Part shown: positions 5,100 through 6,055 of the stretch, piece after piece | Position numbering within the stretch: the first letter of the stretch is position 1 | Layout of the letters: each line of letters opens with the position of its first letter | Assembly (NCBI GenBank): GCA_005881085.1 | Contig: VBGU01000013.1 | Location: forward strand, 1-6,055 | DNA: 6,055 nt | Reading direction: 5' to 3' | Source: Chloroflexota bacterium | Lineage (GTDB): Bacteria; Chloroflexota; Limnocylindria; P2-11E | The notes under the pieces: generated by a model | What the model was told of the DNA's origin: nothing | Database searches by the model: none | What the model saw: only the letters and a program-made list of their open reading frames with translations | Program-made: the position numbers and the translations under genes

Positions 5100-6055
5100 C
5101 CAATGTGCTCACACCTGGACTTCGCCGTCGACTCGAGGGCGTCGAGGGCCGGTACGAGGAGCTCGAGCGCGCGGTGAGCGCGCCGGAGACCACCTCGGAC
5201 CGCAATCGCATCCGCGAGGTCGGCCAGGAGCTCTCGTCGCTCGCCCCGATCGTCGAGACCATCCGTTCGCTTCGCGATGTCGAGAAGCGGGTAGCGGAGG
5301 CGCAACAGCTGTCCGAAGGTGACGACACCGACATGCGCGATCTGGCGATCCAGGAGGTCGCCGAGCTCACGGCCAAAATGACAGAGCTCACGACGCGTCT
5401 TCGCGCGCAGCTCGTGCCGCGCGATCCGCTCGACGAAAAGAACGTCATCGTCGAGATCCGCGCGGGCGAAGGTGGGGAAGAGGCTGCGCTATTCGCCGGC
5501 GATCTCTACAAGATGTATCTCCGTTACGCGGAGCGTCATCGTTGGAGGACCGAGGAGCTGTCGGCAAGTCGATCAGATAAGGGCGGCTTCAAAGAGGTCA
5601 TCTTCAAGGTCGCTGGCAGAGGTGCGTACTCGAAGCTGAAGTTCGAGTCTGGCGTCCATCGGGTTCAGCGCGTACCGGCGACCGAGGCGCAAGGTCGCAT
5701 CCACACGTCGACCGCGACGGTGGCGGTGCTGCCCGAGGCTGAAGAGACCGACCTCGTCATCAACGACGACGACCTCAAGATCGACGTGTACCGCGCCGGC
5801 GGCAAAGGCGGGCAGGGCGTGAACACGACCGACTCCGCCGTGCGCATCACGCATCTGCCGACAGGCGAGATCGTCACCTGCCAGGACGAGCGGAGTCAGC
5901 TGAAGAACAAGGCGAAGGCTATGGCGGTGCTTCGCTCGCGACTCCTCGCGCGGGCGGCCGAGGAGCGCGCGGCCCGCGAGTCGTCCGCCCGTAACGCCCA
6001 GATCGGACGGGGCGAGCGCTCGGAGAAGATGCGCACCTACAACTTCCCGCAGGAC
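5096..6055 (+). CDS. prfA: Peptide chain release factor 1 (RF1), 3'-truncated by the window edge
   Basis: The 320 codons present encode most of RF1, which reads UAA and UAG in the ribosomal A site and triggers release of the finished protein. Residues 1-110 form the helical N-terminal domain. NVIVEIRAGEGGEEAALFAG starts domain 2. RVPATEAQGR contains the PAT tripeptide (194-196) that distinguishes RF1 from RF2 (SPF). GGKGGQGVN holds the catalytic GGQ (238-240), whose Gln is the usual methylation target of PrmC. The residue after GGQ is Gly, where proteobacterial RF1 has His. The C-terminal stretch ends at EKMRTYNFPQD, about 40 residues short of the normal 360. ATG at 5096 overlaps the preceding stop as ATGA, implying translational coupling. 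The missing end lies beyond the window. Confidence 0.98.
   Translation, partial: MTNVLTPGLRRRLEGVEGRYEELERAVSAPETTSDRNRIREVGQELSSLAPIVETIRSLRDVEKRVAEAQQLSEGDDTDMRDLAIQEVAELTAKMTELTTRLRAQLVPRDPLDEKNVIVEIRAGEGGEEAALFAGDLYKMYLRYAERHRWRTEELSASRSDKGGFKEVIFKVAGRGAYSKLKFESGVHRVQRVPATEAQGRIHTSTATVAVLPEAEETDLVINDDDLKIDVYRAGGKGGQGVNTTDSAVRITHLPTGEIVTCQDERSQLKNKAKAMAVLRSRLLARAAEERAARESSARNAQIGRGERSEKMRTYNFPQD

Overview
This window is high-GC bacterial chromosome with seven tightly packed protein genes and part of an eighth. A translation-gene cluster in the order rplU (L21), rpmA (L27), rpmE (L31), DUF1385 membrane protein, prfA (RF1) fills the right half. That gene order, together with a metallo-beta-lactamase-fold protein of the GPGEYEV type, fits a high-GC member of the Chloroflexota or a related terrabacterial phylum. 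The assignment is an inference from gene content; there is no rRNA gene here to confirm it.

Left part, minus strand (1-1220): a two-gene unit reading leftward. A 209-residue multi-pass membrane protein of uncertain family is followed, 20 bases later or with an ATGA overlap depending on the start, by an HlyD/MacA-type membrane fusion protein that runs off the left edge after 190 residues. The pair looks like part of an export system whose other components lie outside the window.

Middle, plus strand (1341-3223): a divergent unit. It encodes a UlaG-like metallo-beta-lactamase-fold protein whose metal site looks eroded at two positions. Eleven bases later comes a protein of 12 predicted membrane segments with histidines in segments 2, 6 and 10, a pattern that recalls heme-binding membrane proteins. 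The two are probably cotranscribed; their joint function is unknown.

Right part, plus strand (3289-6055): a -10-like box and a hairpin with a T tract precede rplU. Then rplU, rpmA and rpmE follow with very short gaps, then the DUF1385 (YqhQ-like) gene, then prfA, which overlaps the DUF1385 stop codon by ATGA and is cut by the right edge at residue 320 of roughly 360. These genes make large-subunit ribosomal proteins and the UAA/UAG release factor, with a conserved but poorly understood membrane protein embedded among them.

No tRNA, rRNA, CRISPR array, insertion sequence or obvious mobile-element boundary was seen. No stretch over 300 bases lacks a gene. The most interesting points are the eroded metal site next to the histidine-bearing 12-segment membrane protein, and the hairpin at the start of the rplU leader. 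I found no clear evidence for a wholly new system.
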